6,565 nt of DNA, from positions 1 through 6,565 of the forward strand of contig WQXW01000103.1 in assembly GCA_009781575.1 (NCBI GenBank), in the 5' to 3' direction. The stretch comes from Solirubrobacterales bacterium. Lineage in GTDB: Bacteria; Actinomycetota; Thermoleophilia; Solirubrobacterales; Solirubrobacteraceae. The notes below the pieces were generated by a model that saw nothing but the letters and a program-made list of their open reading frames with translations, did no database searches and was not told where the DNA came from. Below are positions 5,980 to 6,565 of the stretch, piece after piece (position 1 is the first letter of the stretch; each line of letters begins with the position of its first letter). Made by a program: the position numbers and the translations under genes.

Positions 5980-6565
5980 TCGCCGGCGTTGATCGAACGA
6001 GGTGCCACAGATGGATTGTGCACATCCTCGTCGAAATGACCTTCGGTCAGCTTGCCGTCGCGCAGCGTGAAGCGGCGGTCGGCGATGCTCGCGGCCTCGA
6101 AGTCGTGGGTCACCAGCAGCACCCCGGCCTCCCGCTCGTGCGCCACCGCGCGCAGCAGCTCCACGATTTCGCGGCTCCGCGCGCTGTCGAGCGCGCCGGT
6201 GGGCTCGTCGGCCAGCACCAGCTTGGGGTCGCCGGCCAGCGCGCGCGCCAGCGCCACCCGCTGGCGCTCGCCCGCGGAGAGGCGCTCGGGGGTGCGCCGC
6301 AGCGCCTCGCCCAGGCCCACGCGCCGCAGCCACGGCAGCGCGCGCGCCTGCGCCTCGTGCATGCCCACCCCGCCCATCACCAGCTTGATCGACGCGTTCT
6401 CCAGCGCCGACACGCGCGCCATCAGCTGGGGGCTCTGGTACACGAAGCCGACCTCGCGCAGCAGATACTCGGAGGACTCCTCCTCGGAGAGCGCCGAGAT
6501 GTCGCGGCCGCCGAAGCGGATCGCGCCCCCTTCGGGCGCCAGCAGCGCGGCGATCAGCAGCAGCA
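5976..6565 (-). CDS. ABC transporter ATP-binding protein (5' end outside window)
   Basis: 195 C-terminal residues of a MacB/LolD-type ATPase are visible, and the frame is open to the window edge. Numbered from the first visible residue, there is a Q-loop (VYQSPQL, Gln43), the ABC signature LSAGERQ (95-101, with Ala where LSGGQ has Gly), Walker B LVLADEP (Glu120 as catalytic base), a D-loop (GALD, 123-126) and the H-loop His in VTHD (153). The visible N-terminus (LLLIAALLAPEGG) is what normally follows Walker A GxSGSGKST, so only the Walker A and the first strands are cut off. The protein hydrolyses ATP to drive the FtsX-type permease encoded immediately downstream, with which it shares an ATGA overlap. 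After the H-loop domain it ends with a short acidic/polar tail (TEGHFDEDVHNPSVAPRSINAGE) of unclear role. The GTG at 6443 is an internal codon, not the start. Confidence 0.94.
   Translation of the reverse strand, partial: LLLIAALLAPEGGAIRFGGRDISALSEEESSEYLLREVGFVYQSPQLMARVSALENASIKLVMGGVGMHEAQARALPWLRRVGLGEALRRTPERLSAGERQRVALARALAGDPKLVLADEPTGALDSARSREIVELLRAVAHEREAGVLLVTHDFEAASIADRRFTLRDGKLTEGHFDEDVHNPSVAPRSINAGE

Noticed and set aside
3289..6039. Very long open frame on the plus strand (about 916 codons) opposite the permease and ATPase genes.
   Set aside because: Its translation is rich in Arg, Gly, His and Gln with no recognisable domain or membrane pattern. It is the expected antisense shadow of GC-rich codons, and the opposite strand holds a complete, motif-rich permease.
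3385..6333. Possible N-terminal extension of the permease into the ATPase region.
   Set aside because: The extension is an Arg/Ala-rich shadow of the ATPase gene. The ATG at 5979 overlaps the ATPase stop and places the first transmembrane helix at a normal distance.

Overview
The window is very GC-rich, and every gene I can support lies on the minus strand, so transcription runs from position 6565 down to 1. The GC content, the heavy GTG/TTG start use, a DUF2600-type terpene synthase beside a cis-prenyltransferase, and small secreted beta-rich proteins together suggest a high-GC actinobacterium. Thermoleophilia (Solirubrobacterales) is my best guess. This rests on sequence style and recall of similar proteins, not on a marker gene.

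Region by region, in transcription order: (1) 6565-5976 is the 3' part of an ABC transporter ATPase whose Walker A lies just outside the window. (2) 5979-3385 is an 864-residue, roughly ten-helix, double-FtsX-domain permease that overlaps the ATPase by ATGA. (3) 3379-2006 is a DUF2600/YtpB-like terpene synthase starting 5 nt after the permease stop. Its N-terminus is an odd proline/alanine/glycine tail encoded by a tandem 18-bp repeat (3141-3302). (4) 2009-1287 is a cis-prenyltransferase (UppS family) overlapping the terpene synthase by GTGA. (5) 1184-693 is a small secreted protein of unknown function with a GGTGRY motif like that of dirigent/allene-oxide-cyclase-type barrels. (6) 667-1 is a second secreted protein of unknown function, cut by the window edge. 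No stretch longer than about 100 bases lacks a gene, and I saw no RNA gene, insertion sequence, CRISPR array or attachment site.

The first four genes are so tightly joined (overlap, 5-nt gap, overlap) that they almost certainly form one translationally coupled operon. The simplest reading is that the cis-prenyltransferase makes a Z-containing polyprenyl diphosphate, the DUF2600 protein converts it to a terpene or otherwise removes its diphosphate, and the ABC machine handles a lipid or other envelope substrate. The enzyme families are well supported by motifs. The substrate link between them and the link to export are inference from gene order. The two secreted proteins follow after a 75-102-nt gap and may or may not belong to the same transcript.
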